Source: Giardia muris (Eukaryota > Fornicata > Diplomonadida > Hexamitidae). Taken from it: a stretch of DNA of 64,000 nt. Made by a program: the position numbers and the translations under genes. The notes beneath the pieces were generated by a model, which searched no databases, was not told the DNA's origin, and saw only the letters and a list, made by a program, of their open reading frames with translations. The stretch lies in assembly GCA_006247105.1 (NCBI GenBank), contig CM016925.1, positions 1,612,001-1,676,000 of the forward strand, read 5' to 3'. This document shows, one piece after another, positions 9,596 to 19,372 of this stretch (position 1 is its first letter; each line of letters begins with the position of its first letter).

Positions 9596-9644
9596 AACGT
9601 ATCGAAGTACGCATTGACCGTTGGTTTTTTACTTGAGAAAAGTG

Positions 9645-11066
9645 ATGAGCATCCCACTGCTATGCAGCAGGATGGGGCTCTCGGCGCGCCAGGCAGATGC
9701 TCTCGGATGGATTCCCAAGGATCCGGTTATCGCCCCCATCATTGACTACATTTTCGCAAACTACTCTATCATGAGCGTCGATGAGCTACGATTATTGGAC
9801 GCCTTGCCCGATTACATTCGCAACTTGCCATCCGATAGCGTGAGGGTGCAATTGGAAGCCCTTGAGATGGAGATCGAGGCTGAAGCCTTACCTGAGAGCT
9901 CAATAACATTAACAAAGCTAGAGAGTCTTTGTCAACAAACAGAAGAGATGGTGGAATCGCTCCCTACAGAGCCCGCGCATGATTTGAACAAAGCCCCGAC
10001 TCTAAAAGAGGCTCTTACATCTAAAACTAAGGAACTATCAAGGTATGCGTTACAGCTTGTTGATCTGGAGGCAAACGTCATGAGTGCGAAGAGAGCCATT
10101 TTGGAGCGTCTCTTAGCGGACTTAGATGATGGAATGAGTAAGCAGAACGCAAATCGACTTGAGACCTTTGTTACTCACGAAGTTCGTTTCTTCTCTTCAA
10201 TACGTACGTTCTTGGTAGAGCTTAGGAGAGAGTTTGACACGTTGGAGGCGCTTATCGACGAATACCGTGCCGAAGTCACTTATTCCGCTCAAGAATTTCG
10301 CAGAGTATTTAGTGCTGCTCTTCATGCTGAGTATGAGGTGGTTGTGGCTAAGGAACGTGTTAAGATGCTACGGAATGCACTCCCTCAACACCATGCCGGC
10401 CAATTTCTTCCTGACTTCAATACGGCCCATGATGACCTTTGTTTAACTCTCGAGGAGCAAGCTCTTTTACGCAGTACACTAACCCATAAGCTAAACCAGT
10501 TCATACACCCCTCATCATTGTCACAGATGATCGCCTCGGATACCATCCAACGCCAATGTTTTGATGAGAACCGTTCTCTTATAGACTTAATTCTTGATGC
10601 TGAGTCCACAAGGCTTGAGCTTGGCTCCCAAGTGACCCATTATCTCGAGACTGAGAATGCAGATAATGCTACGTTGCAAAATGTGATCAGAACCTTTCTG
10701 GGACACATCGAAACCCTTGTTCGAACAACTCTTCAACCCCGGTATCAAGCTGGAACTCTATTATCCCATGTCCGTGAAATCCCAAAACCCCCTCCTCTCA
10801 TTAGTAGTGGTTACGGAACCTTGGCAAGTGCCTTGTTGGGACAGCCCATCCGAAGTTCCGGTGAAGTCCTTGACGCCTTTGCTAGACTTCGAGGCGTAAT
10901 GTCCGAGCCGGTCCTCCAAAGTCAACACAGACGGGGGTCAACGCCGGAGCTAGCGCCCGAGATTTTGAGGGAGTACGATACGCTCCGGGCTGCGACGGCA
11001 GCGGCGCAGTTCGCACTCCCCCCAGCGTTCCGCCAGCTGCAATCAGCGCTTGACGCCTTCAAATGA
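9645..11066 (+). CDS. Coiled-coil protein, 473 aa (possibly HAUS3-like)
   Basis: Mostly helical protein with heptad-like stretches at about residues 110-260. The N-terminal block GLSARQADALGWIPKDPVIAPIIDYIFANY followed by a helix-rich 'VDELRLLDAL' region is laid out like augmin subunit HAUS3 (small globular head, then coiled coil), but similarity is weak and I do not assign it. The open frame begins at a TTG at 9621; the ATG at 9645 after agaaaagtg is chosen. The TGA at the 3' end overlaps the ATG of UDP-glucose pyrophosphorylase (ATGA). Confidence 0.85.
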   Translation: MSIPLLCSRMGLSARQADALGWIPKDPVIAPIIDYIFANYSIMSVDELRLLDALPDYIRNLPSDSVRVQLEALEMEIEAEALPESSITLTKLESLCQQTEEMVESLPTEPAHDLNKAPTLKEALTSKTKELSRYALQLVDLEANVMSAKRAILERLLADLDDGMSKQNANRLETFVTHEVRFFSSIRTFLVELRREFDTLEALIDEYRAEVTYSAQEFRRVFSAALHAEYEVVVAKERVKMLRNALPQHHAGQFLPDFNTAHDDLCLTLEEQALLRSTLTHKLNQFIHPSSLSQMIASDTIQRQCFDENRSLIDLILDAESTRLELGSQVTHYLETENADNATLQNVIRTFLGHIETLVRTTLQPRYQAGTLLSHVREIPKPPPLISSGYGTLASALLGQPIRSSGEVLDAFARLRGVMSEPVLQSQHRRGSTPELAPEILREYDTLRAATAAAQFALPPAFRQLQSALDAFK

Positions 11067-12430
11067 ATTACGAGAGCAACCTTCGGACACGACTCGACGA
11101 GTTTGTCGCTCAGGGCCACTTGACGGCGGCGGAGGCGGAAGGGGCGCACGACTTATTCGTGCAGTATCACACGAGTCCGCCAGAGCCGGTTGACTGGGCA
11201 TCTATCCAACCCATGGCTGATGATGAATATTTTGCCTATAGTGCGATCAAGCCTCTGACTGGGACGGCATTGAAGGAGGCGCTCTCGAAGGTTGCCATCT
11301 TGAAGCTCAATGGAGGATTAGGAACATCCATGGGATGTACTGGCCCAAAAACCTTGATCACTGTCAAGAATGATATGTCATTCTTGGAGATCATTGTAAG
11401 ACAGGTTGCGGCCATTAACAAGAAGCATGGGGTCGACGTACCGTTAATCTTCATGAATTCTTTTAATACCGATGAGCAAACTAAGGAAGCACTCAGCCAT
11501 ATTGATGTTGCCTCAAAGCTTCAGATTATCAACTTCAACCAAGCGCATTTCCCACGTCTCGACGCCGAGACCCTCCTTCCCCTTACGGATGCCAGCCCGA
11601 ATGAGCCTTCATATTGGTATCCACCGGGGCATGGAGATGTTCTTAGAGCACTAATTAAGGAGAAGCTAGTCGACACCTTGCTGGCCAAGGGGATCGAGTG
11701 GGTCTTCATCAGTAGTGGAGATAACCTTGGCGCGACCATTGATGATGCCATTGTCAGTTATCTTTCCACCCTGAAGGATATTGACTTCCTTTCCGAGCAA
11801 ACTCCAAAGACGCTTCGTGACGTGAAGGGAGGTGTCCTAACGAAGTATAAGGGCAAGATTAGGCTACTGGAGACGGCCCAGGTTCCGAAGGATCATCTTG
11901 ATGAGTTCTGTGACATCAAGAAGTTCAAGTCCTTCAACGTCAATAGCGTTTACGTTCGGCTATCGGCGCTCAAGAGGCTTGACGACTCTAAGACACCCAT
12001 CGCATTGGACATCATCGTCAACCCAAAGACTGTCGATGGACATAGGGTGATCCAGCTTGAACAAGCAGTTGGTGCAGGGATCACGTTCTTCAAGTCCCAA
12101 GGCCTTCTCGTGTCAAGAAAGCGCTTCATCCCCGTCAAGAAGACTTCCGACCTGATAACCGTGCAATCTGACGTCTATTCCATTGATGAGATGTTCATCT
12201 TAACTGCGGAATGTGAGCCACCCACGATCGAGTTTGGTCCGACTCTTGAGAAGATGGATGGGTATACCCTCGCCTTTGATAATGGTAAGACCATTCCATC
12301 GTTACGTGGGGCACGTACCGTGAAGATCCTAGGTGGGTGCAAGATGGGACCAAACGTTTCAATTCGTGGGGATTATTCTACAACTGATGACATCGCTCCT
12401 GTCAATTGTACGCTTGGAAACCCCAACTAA
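11063..12430 (+). CDS. UGP: UTP--glucose-1-phosphate uridylyltransferase (UDP-glucose pyrophosphorylase), 455 aa
   Basis: Makes UDP-glucose from UTP and glucose-1-phosphate in the cytosol, feeding sugar nucleotide metabolism; in Giardia-like parasites this also supplies precursors for cyst wall polysaccharide. The nucleotide-binding loop LNGGLGTSMGCTGPK is at residues 82-96, followed by family motifs WYPPGHGDV, VFISSGDNLGA, VKGGVLTKYKGKIRLLE and FKSFNVNSVYV. The C-terminal left-handed beta-helix region (KILGGCKMGPNVSIRGDY) is present. Length is slightly short of the usual 470-510 aa. Starts with ATG at 11063, overlapping the previous stop by 4 nt. Confidence 0.97.
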   Translation: MNYESNLRTRLDEFVAQGHLTAAEAEGAHDLFVQYHTSPPEPVDWASIQPMADDEYFAYSAIKPLTGTALKEALSKVAILKLNGGLGTSMGCTGPKTLITVKNDMSFLEIIVRQVAAINKKHGVDVPLIFMNSFNTDEQTKEALSHIDVASKLQIINFNQAHFPRLDAETLLPLTDASPNEPSYWYPPGHGDVLRALIKEKLVDTLLAKGIEWVFISSGDNLGATIDDAIVSYLSTLKDIDFLSEQTPKTLRDVKGGVLTKYKGKIRLLETAQVPKDHLDEFCDIKKFKSFNVNSVYVRLSALKRLDDSKTPIALDIIVNPKTVDGHRVIQLEQAVGAGITFFKSQGLLVSRKRFIPVKKTSDLITVQSDVYSIDEMFILTAECEPPTIEFGPTLEKMDGYTLAFDNGKTIPSLRGARTVKILGGCKMGPNVSIRGDYSTTDDIAPVNCTLGNPN

Positions 12431-12470
12431 AAAGAAAGGGGTACGCGTCTTGTAAATCGTCAATATAACA

Positions 12471-13766
12471 ATGATGGGATTGACGAATGAAGGGTCAACG
12501 AGTAATAACCCGAACCCGCAGGGGGAGAATGGCGACCTCACCCCCGATGACCTCTTAGACTCTAAACCTAAGCCTCATCCGGACTTGAATGAGCGAATGG
12601 TGATACAAGAAAGGAGTAGATTGGAGAAGGTCACCTCAACCTTTCGAACGCTCTCCACCTCGTTGCAACTGGAACTTCTAGAATGCTTTCGTGATGAGCT
12701 TGGTGACTTTCCAAAGCAAGGAGGATCCATCCCAACGGGGAGCTTAGCAAACCTAATAGACTTAGCAATAGCGATGCGCCAGGGCCTCCAGGTCGTATTC
12801 ATCACGGGTGCGGGGCTATCCGTTGCAAGTGGTATCACCCCTTATCGTTATTCTTCAAAAGCGATTTGGTCTCAATTTGTTACTACATCTGGAGAACGAA
12901 CTTCATTTAAGCAAGATCCAGATCGTTATTGGAACCATTTCTGGTTACGTACACATGAAGTCCCTTCATTCATCAATGCGCTTCCTAATGATGGCCATAT
13001 GGCGATTACTACCATTCTTCGCTTGACATCTGCCGTCGTTGTAACGCAAAATATAGATCGATTGCATACAAAGGCAGGGATCGAGCCGGAACGCCTCGTC
13101 GAGATCCACGGGCGTCTTGGAGTTTACAAATGTGTTAATCAGGCTAGCGCAAACTCAAAGATGAGTAAGCAGAAGAGCTGTCCATATTCCAAACATATGG
13201 TCATCCGACTCCATAACCTGGATGAATATGCCATCGAAGGGACCTCATTAGCAGCTGGAAACCTACGAGTTAAGGTTCCACGTTGTCCGGGTTGTTTCGC
13301 CCCTGTTATGCCTCATGCCTTGATGTTTGACGAACAATATGTCGGTCACGATTTCTATGGTTATTATAAGGCGGAACGATGGATTCGTGGTGCACGAGTT
13401 CTTATCTTCGTCGGAACGTCTTTCTCCGTTAACATAACTCAAGATGCCATCAATATCGCCTTAGAAAAGGGAATTCGTCTCTTCAACTTCAACGTATCAC
13501 GTGATATCCGTATGGAAGAGACCTCGTATTCCATTGCTAATGAGAAACTATCACGAGTAGGATTAAGGCCACACAGTACGGCCTTAGATCTGCAATCCAT
13601 CCTAGGTCCAAGTGAGATAACCTTGCCTCTTCTATCTCGAATCCTCTTGGAGCTTATGGGGCGTGGGGTTGCACGCCGTTGGTCACGGCCCCGTTTGGTC
13701 TGTTATCAGAACGGAACTAGTGACGCTCCCGACGAGTTCATCGGTTCTCCCGCCTTGACCATTTAG
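12471..13766 (+). CDS. SIR2: NAD-dependent protein deacylase, sirtuin family, 431 aa
   Basis: Sirtuins remove acyl groups from lysine using NAD+. The Rossmann core is clear: GAGLSVASGITPYR (near residue 108), TQNIDRLHTKAG, catalytic His213 in EIHG, VGTSFSVN and FNVS. Zinc ligands are one Cys in YKCVNQ, one in KSCPYS after an 18-residue gap, and RCPGC, so the zinc module is somewhat expanded. The FR of the canonical GIPxFR motif is YR. The N-terminal about 95 residues are low-complexity and polar. The C-terminal tail overlaps the convergent transporter gene by 84 bp. The ATG at 12471 follows atataaca; an adjacent ATG at 12474 could serve equally. Confidence 0.93.
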   Translation: MMGLTNEGSTSNNPNPQGENGDLTPDDLLDSKPKPHPDLNERMVIQERSRLEKVTSTFRTLSTSLQLELLECFRDELGDFPKQGGSIPTGSLANLIDLAIAMRQGLQVVFITGAGLSVASGITPYRYSSKAIWSQFVTTSGERTSFKQDPDRYWNHFWLRTHEVPSFINALPNDGHMAITTILRLTSAVVVTQNIDRLHTKAGIEPERLVEIHGRLGVYKCVNQASANSKMSKQKSCPYSKHMVIRLHNLDEYAIEGTSLAAGNLRVKVPRCPGCFAPVMPHALMFDEQYVGHDFYGYYKAERWIRGARVLIFVGTSFSVNITQDAINIALEKGIRLFNFNVSRDIRMEETSYSIANEKLSRVGLRPHSTALDLQSILGPSEITLPLLSRILLELMGRGVARRWSRPRLVCYQNGTSDAPDEFIGSPALTI

Positions 13767-14714
13767 CTCCTCACACGTCATGGCCTGTGTATGACGGCAA
13801 CAAGTGGTAGACTCTGGAGTTAAGAAGTACCCTGCAAGAGAGGCCGCAATCCCGATGAGAGGGAGCGCAACCCATGGGCTATATGTCTCTCGGAAGATTA
13901 CCAATGACGCTATCATCCCGTACAGGTTACACGTTATCAAGCTTATGTTAAACACCACTGCACTACTTAAGCTGATCACGACGGGGATGGTGAAGTACAT
14001 TCCAAGCAATGAGACACAATATCCCAAGATATAAAGTCCACAAACCCAATTCCCTGAGAGACTGGTTGAGATCCGATCGGCATCTAAGAAGCACATAAGG
14101 ATCAAGGCGAAGCTAGTCGCGGAGATGGACATCCTCGCAAGGAACTGCCAAGGAGTATACGCAGTGACGATAAATTCGTTGACTACAGAAGTGATCGCAT
14201 AGAGGAATGCAGATCCAATAGCAATGAGATCTCCGACGAGCTTCGATCCCGTGACTAGCTCATTGACTCCCACGTCTATGACGACGAAAACGGCCGCAAA
14301 GACCGTTGCAAGTAAAGCACAAAGAATTTGGATCCATGAGAACTTCCGCCTTAGGATCAAATAGCTGCATACGAGGCAGAAGGGAGTGGAGAGACAAAGA
14401 AGAAGAAGGACGGAAGCCACGGATGTATAGGAGAAGGCGATTATGGCAAGAACGTTCCCGCCCACATCAAATATACCCGAAAGCAGGAAGAAGAGGACAT
14501 CACGAGGCCGGTGTACGAAGATGCTATGGACGCATGGCAAGGCCCACAGGAAGAGCATGGAACCGTACATCAAAACCGATTGAAAGAAAGGCAAAGAGAT
14601 CTCGTGTTCCGCAAGTAGGTCGTTGAAAACCCCGCTCGCAGAGTTCAGGACGGCGCACACCTGGCCCAAGAGGATTGATAACCAGAGGTTCCGAGAACAT
14701 AGAATCCTTTTCAT
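13683..14714 (-). CDS. DMT-superfamily transporter, SLC35F-like, 343 aa
   Basis: About ten hydrophobic segments (for example LWLSILLGQVCAVLNSASGVF, SVASVLLLLCLSTPFCLVCSYLI, ILCALLATVFAAVFVVIDVGV) in the EamA/SLC35F layout, with a polar C-terminal tail of about 45 residues. The segment spacing and the 'AFLYAITSVVNEF' and 'ASLVIFRETYSPW' blocks resemble SLC35F1/F2. Substrate unknown. The stop lies inside the sirtuin gene on the other strand, so the last 28 codons of both genes are antisense to each other. The ATG at 14714 is one nucleotide from the end of the upstream kinase gene. Confidence 0.88.
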   Translation of the reverse strand: MKRILCSRNLWLSILLGQVCAVLNSASGVFNDLLAEHEISLPFFQSVLMYGSMLFLWALPCVHSIFVHRPRDVLFFLLSGIFDVGGNVLAIIAFSYTSVASVLLLLCLSTPFCLVCSYLILRRKFSWIQILCALLATVFAAVFVVIDVGVNELVTGSKLVGDLIAIGSAFLYAITSVVNEFIVTAYTPWQFLARMSISATSFALILMCFLDADRISTSLSGNWVCGLYILGYCVSLLGMYFTIPVVISLSSAVVFNISLITCNLYGMIASLVIFRETYSPWVALPLIGIAASLAGYFLTPESTTCCRHTQAMTCEELNGQGGRTDELVGSVTSSVLITDQTGP

Positions 14715-17700
14715 TTAATTCCTTTCGTAACACAAGGAATTCGTGACGATATCGACCATGTACTCATAAAGGACGCTCTCCCAGTCGGGGCACATGGAGA
14801 TGTCCAAGAGGAACGTGCGGCGTGCACCCCCTTGATTCCGTGAGCATATCCGAAGAAGTTGTCCCTCGATAATATAAAGGTTCATGTGACCGGGCCGTTC
14901 ATTTAGACCTAGCCGTATGGATACGCGATGTGCCAGAAGCGTCCTATATATCGCGCGAACAATCGAACACCTCCAAAGGACTGTGTCTTGAGTGTTTGGC
15001 TCCGTTGATATACATAAGTTAACACTGAAATTCGTAATAGGAGTGAGGTGAGTTGAGGCGGGTGGAGAGGTATGATGAAGATGACAACACAGGTTCCAGA
15101 ACATATTCAAGTTATAGGTGGTACAAATCGCATCGTATGGGAACCAGGGTGACCCATTAGAGTCAGTCCTGGAATCCTTACCTGGCGTTGTTAATTGAGG
15201 GCTCTGTGGCTTAAAAACGTCCGCTTGATCAGATCCCAGTGATCCTGTTGCAAAGATGCAAGAGGTTATAAAGAAGTTCTGTACCCTCCAATTGACAGCT
15301 ACTGGAATACTGGGGAAGACTAACTTCTCGCCCGTCTGAGGGGTGACATGAAGCTCAATGCTATTGGCACCAGGTTGATACCTAGGACTATAGACGAGGG
15401 TAAAGAATGAGTCCCCAATGGGTTCGGCTTTAAGACAACTCAATAGGATAATGGCGGTATGCATGATCCCATATGAAAGAGAGGTTTCCAATTGCTCCAG
15501 AAAGCCAAGATTGTCAGCCTTCTGAAGAGGTGAAGGGGTATTGATGCAAAAGTGTCTTTGAAGAGCCTCTAAGGGTTCCGGATGAATGAACCGTATTACT
15601 ACGTTGATTCGCAAGGAGTGCAAGACGATGTCCTCCCGTGCAGGACCCAACAGGTCATGTAAAACGGCGTCAATTCTTCCCAATTCCGCACTCAAATAAT
15701 ATAGCCGTGTGGAGTGTAGACCTTCCACTTGCTTGTCGCAACTGAATGCCGGAAGCTCGTGGTAATGTGCTAGGATCGTCTCCTGCACACCGGGAACTCG
15801 TGTGTATGCGCATTCAAGGTTAGCCAGATACTTCTCCAATCCTTTCCCAGGCGTAGGAAAACTGAGCTGAAAACACCGCAACCTATGAAACATGAACGAT
15901 AACAACGGTGATTCCAGACAGACCCGTACCTCATTATTGCTCGAGGATGTAGCGGACATTGACAAGGGGATGGTCGAAGAGGACGAGAGTATAGGTGCCG
16001 CATAAGCCAGATTCGAGTCATCATTACAGACTTCCGAGCCTGGAACGGACTTGTAGAGGTGCATCCCCGAATTACTGGCGAACAATGGAAGGGCTCGATC
16101 CAGATCTGGGTCGTAGGTATCGTTTTGGACCCTTATGGCCTCCAGATGATCTAGTGCGGCACTTGGAAGCATTGACGTTGTCAGATCACCACTCATTACG
16201 TAATGATACTCGGATTTAAGCATGGACGTGAATAGACTCATCGGAATGTTAGTAGAGTGCTCAGTGGTTGAAAGGGTCGTATATCCTGCACCAGCTAATA
16301 GGAAGAGCTGCCCACAGATGTACTGTAAGCGGCTTAACCATTGCCTCTTCAACCAACGTGAGACGGTATGTTTGACTGGTCGCTGGCCCACTTCTCGCCT
16401 GGGATTAGGAGCATGTTCTTGGGATTGTGTAATGTGTCTAGCAATGGAACTAATAAACATTGAGAAGTCATTCCATTTGACCGCTCCAAGTTTGATTTGG
16501 CTATGAAGATGATTCTTTGCACAACGAAGGATCGTTGTGCCCTTCATCCCTGGATAGGTGGACAGAAGCCTAGAGATCTTTGTTATTGATAAGCTCCCTA
16601 GCTTGGAAACCAAGTCACTAGCAGTCGGCCTTTTGGTGCCGTCGGGCTCGAGCATACTGGCTAAAAGGTCACAAAGCTCCCTATGAGTCTCGTGGAAGTG
16701 CGAAGGGAACCTATCGGGGCCTTTTTGGATGACGATATCCTTCAATTCAGAAAGAGATGAGGGGACAAACCACAGCTCCAAAAGTGTCACCCCTAGCGAG
16801 TATATATCAGCTTGCATGTAAAATTCTCTTGTGGAATTGTCAACGAGAAGAGATTGAGCGTGTTGACTAGTATCCATGCTTATCTCTGGTGCCAAATAAA
16901 TAGAATCATCAGGTTTCGAATAAACAATGATATCATCGAACTGACTACCAAATCCGAAGTCACCTAGACGTGCGGTATAGCCAGTATCCAACAAGATGTT
17001 ACTGGGCTTGATATTATAATGAACCAGTTCATTATCATGCACTACGGCTAAGGCAATGATAAGTTGTGCCGTTATTTGCCATAAGAAGTCTGTGAGCGAT
17101 AGCCCTGATGGCGAGTGTACGTCCTGAGTGGTTCCTTGTCGTCTTATCAGATCCGAAAGCGTCCCATTATCACAATACTCCATCTGGATGTATAGCATAT
17201 TCATCTGTTCGGTATCATTCGTCGTATGGTCATGGGAATGTGATAGCTCCTGGTTTGGCCTTGCCTTAGCATTGTTCTCTTTAGTCTCTCTACAAGAGTC
17301 CTGAATGTCGGTCTGCTTCGACTCCGTCCTAGAAAGGCTTTGATCTCCTCGTTCAAGCTTAATCGGGTCGTGTTGAAGATCGGAGCCTGTCTTCATCATT
17401 GAATCATCTTGATCTCGATCCTGATCCCAATCCATCTGCTCTTTCGAGTGCTCATGTAATGGGATCTCAGCCTTCTTGGAAGCAGTGCAAGTATCATTAG
17501 AATCAACAAGGCCTCCCTTGCCGGAGGTTAAGGGCTTCATGCATGATTGGTCCGGGCCTTTAGCTATGTTATGACCCGACGGGTTTGATAACTGAACGGC
17601 TTCTGTCCAGCAATAATAGTAATTGATGATATAAGGACAGGAAAGGCTCGAGATCCTCCTAATACTGTCCAGAAGGGAACAGATACCCTTCTGGAATAGG

Positions 17701-19334
17701 CTTGATTGATTAGAGGCCTCTGATGGAGGTCCTCGATCACGGAGACGGATCTTCTTGATGGCGTATTCCTGATTTTCTAGTTTCTTGCATACATAAAAGA
17801 CCTCTCCATAACAACCCTTCCCCAAACAACGCCTTTCCGAGAAGACCCGTCTATACATGCTACTTTTGGCATTACAATCAGAGTTTCTTTTCAGCGGGGT
17901 TGGAGATGCTCGTAAAAGCTCGTAGGTGAGGCCTGTAGCATAGGAGAGAAGCTGCTGGTACACTTCGGATCGATCGTACATGCTATAGGACCTCAGTAAG
18001 TCTTCACTGTTAGTGTGATGAGTAGGTCCTCTGTATAATGGAAGGCTGGCCGTACTAAAACGATGCGTACGAGCCTCGGTACGCAGATCCTGAATCGTAC
18101 GAGAGGTAAAGTTCCTGAAGCTCTCCTCGCAGTGAAGCGTTTTTGCGGGTAACATTTGTTCGAGTGAATGAATGACCTTCGCATGGAACTCTTTAAGACT
18201 AACCGGCTGACTTCCAGAAGGATTCACCCAGAAGATAAAGGGATCAGTCGGAGGGATGATATTAAGACTGAGTAAGGCTGCAATAATGGGTCTGACGTCA
18301 TCAGTAGCCTGGTTTTTCTTATCTAAGAAGGATTTGTACTGAACGGTTAAGATGAAGAAGTATGCTATAAAATAGGACGCATTTTGGACGATACTCGCCA
18401 GCCTGTTACTCTTCTGACTCACCGCATCAATCAAGGGCGATAATGACGTCTGATCCAAACTCCTTGACATTGGCAATACGGATGAACCCGAAAAAGACTT
18501 TATGTAGTGCTCGTGTTGCCGTTGTCTCTGTATAATATATGTGCTTGTTAGGTTCGTCGAATTCGCTGAAGGGCTTGAGACCGGAGATGGAGAGGTGGCT
18601 GTAAGCTCTGGAAAGTGAGAAGATAATGGTTGCAAGTGGATGATATCGACGGTAAAACTCTGGATCGGTGACATGGTGAAAGATGACACCTTCTTCGATT
18701 GCAAGAATAGATTTGATGTATGGGTAATGTCCAGGTGTAACTGAGGGTTCTCCAACGCCTGTAAGCTTCTTCGTTGCCCATAATCTAAACAAGCGATTAT
18801 GATCTCTCGAGTTAGTGAGCTTGAATCTTTCAATCGGTTCCGTTCGAATAGTAATAGCTTTCGAGGCAATATCACCTCTCTCTGAAGAAGGTACTGTCTT
18901 TGTGGATCCAGATACAAGGGTATAGTATCGGTAGTCACATCTTCAGTCAAGTATGGGGATGTAACCCTATTGAGAGAGAACTCTTGGATTAGCTCATAGA
19001 TCTCTCTGACAGCCTGGTCGAGTCTCGTTGCCTTAGAGACGAGGGTTAAGACATCTCCAAAGAACATATCAAGTTGCTTCGAATTGGGATACTCCCTAGG
19101 ATTACAATTCGTATAAACATCCATGGTGCGGGTCTCGAGTTTGGTCTGAAGCTGGATAATCTCCCGAAGCCCCATGCCATATTGGTGACTAACTCCGAAC
19201 CAAGGATCGAAGTTAAGATTGAGGGTGTACTGGGCTGTTCCCTCCTCCCTTCTGGGTGGGGCCGCGTCGAAAAGGGCCGCGGCCAGTGTAATTGCATCGT
19301 CCACCTCACGTTCCCACGTGTCCTCGTGGGTCAT
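14715..19334 (-). CDS. GCN2/PEK-like protein kinase with substituted catalytic Asp, 1539 aa
   Basis: Large protein with a kinase domain from about residue 500. It has a Gly-rich loop GKGCYGEV (505-512), Lys527 in YAIKK, a long acidic insert between the lobes (about residues 600-720), then NMLYIQMEYCDNGTL, which together are typical of eIF2-alpha kinases. The catalytic loop reads HYNIKPSN: Asn774 replaces the HRD Asp. DFG (Asp792) and APE are intact, so nucleotide and metal binding may survive but phosphotransfer is doubtful. About 650 residues follow; stretches such as FASNSGMHLYKSV hint at a degenerate HisRS-like region as in GCN2 (weak). The first 490 residues are unassigned. The frame opens with a GTG at 19376; the ATG at 19334 after taaaacgaac is preferred. 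Confidence 0.88.
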   Translation of the reverse strand: MTHEDTWEREVDDAITLAAALFDAAPPRREEGTAQYTLNLNFDPWFGVSHQYGMGLREIIQLQTKLETRTMDVYTNCNPREYPNSKQLDMFFGDVLTLVSKATRLDQAVREIYELIQEFSLNRVTSPYLTEDVTTDTIPLYLDPQRQYLLQREVILPRKLLLFERNRLKDSSSLTREIIIACLDYGQRRSLQALENPQLHLDITHTSNLFLQSKKVSSFTMSPIQSFTVDIIHLQPLSSHFPELTATSPSPVSSPSANSTNLTSTYIIQRQRQHEHYIKSFSGSSVLPMSRSLDQTSLSPLIDAVSQKSNRLASIVQNASYFIAYFFILTVQYKSFLDKKNQATDDVRPIIAALLSLNIIPPTDPFIFWVNPSGSQPVSLKEFHAKVIHSLEQMLPAKTLHCEESFRNFTSRTIQDLRTEARTHRFSTASLPLYRGPTHHTNSEDLLRSYSMYDRSEVYQQLLSYATGLTYELLRASPTPLKRNSDCNAKSSMYRRVFSERRCLGKGCYGEVFYVCKKLENQEYAIKKIRLRDRGPPSEASNQSSLFQKGICSLLDSIRRISSLSCPYIINYYYCWTEAVQLSNPSGHNIAKGPDQSCMKPLTSGKGGLVDSNDTCTASKKAEIPLHEHSKEQMDWDQDRDQDDSMMKTGSDLQHDPIKLERGDQSLSRTESKQTDIQDSCRETKENNAKARPNQELSHSHDHTTNDTEQMNMLYIQMEYCDNGTLSDLIRRQGTTQDVHSPSGLSLTDFLWQITAQLIIALAVVHDNELVHYNIKPSNILLDTGYTARLGDFGFGSQFDDIIVYSKPDDSIYLAPEISMDTSQHAQSLLVDNSTREFYMQADIYSLGVTLLELWFVPSSLSELKDIVIQKGPDRFPSHFHETHRELCDLLASMLEPDGTKRPTASDLVSKLGSLSITKISRLLSTYPGMKGTTILRCAKNHLHSQIKLGAVKWNDFSMFISSIARHITQSQEHAPNPRREVGQRPVKHTVSRWLKRQWLSRLQYICGQLFLLAGAGYTTLSTTEHSTNIPMSLFTSMLKSEYHYVMSGDLTTSMLPSAALDHLEAIRVQNDTYDPDLDRALPLFASNSGMHLYKSVPGSEVCNDDSNLAYAAPILSSSSTIPLSMSATSSSNNEVRVCLESPLLSFMFHRLRCFQLSFPTPGKGLEKYLANLECAYTRVPGVQETILAHYHELPAFSCDKQVEGLHSTRLYYLSAELGRIDAVLHDLLGPAREDIVLHSLRINVVIRFIHPEPLEALQRHFCINTPSPLQKADNLGFLEQLETSLSYGIMHTAIILLSCLKAEPIGDSFFTLVYSPRYQPGANSIELHVTPQTGEKLVFPSIPVAVNWRVQNFFITSCIFATGSLGSDQADVFKPQSPQLTTPGKDSRTDSNGSPWFPYDAICTTYNLNMFWNLCCHLHHTSPPASTHLTPITNFSVNLCISTEPNTQDTVLWRCSIVRAIYRTLLAHRVSIRLGLNERPGHMNLYIIEGQLLRICSRNQGGARRTFLLDISMCPDWESVLYEYMVDIVTNSLCYERN

Positions 19335-19372
19335 GTTCGTTTTACTCCAGGCTACGATTGTTGAATTTATGC

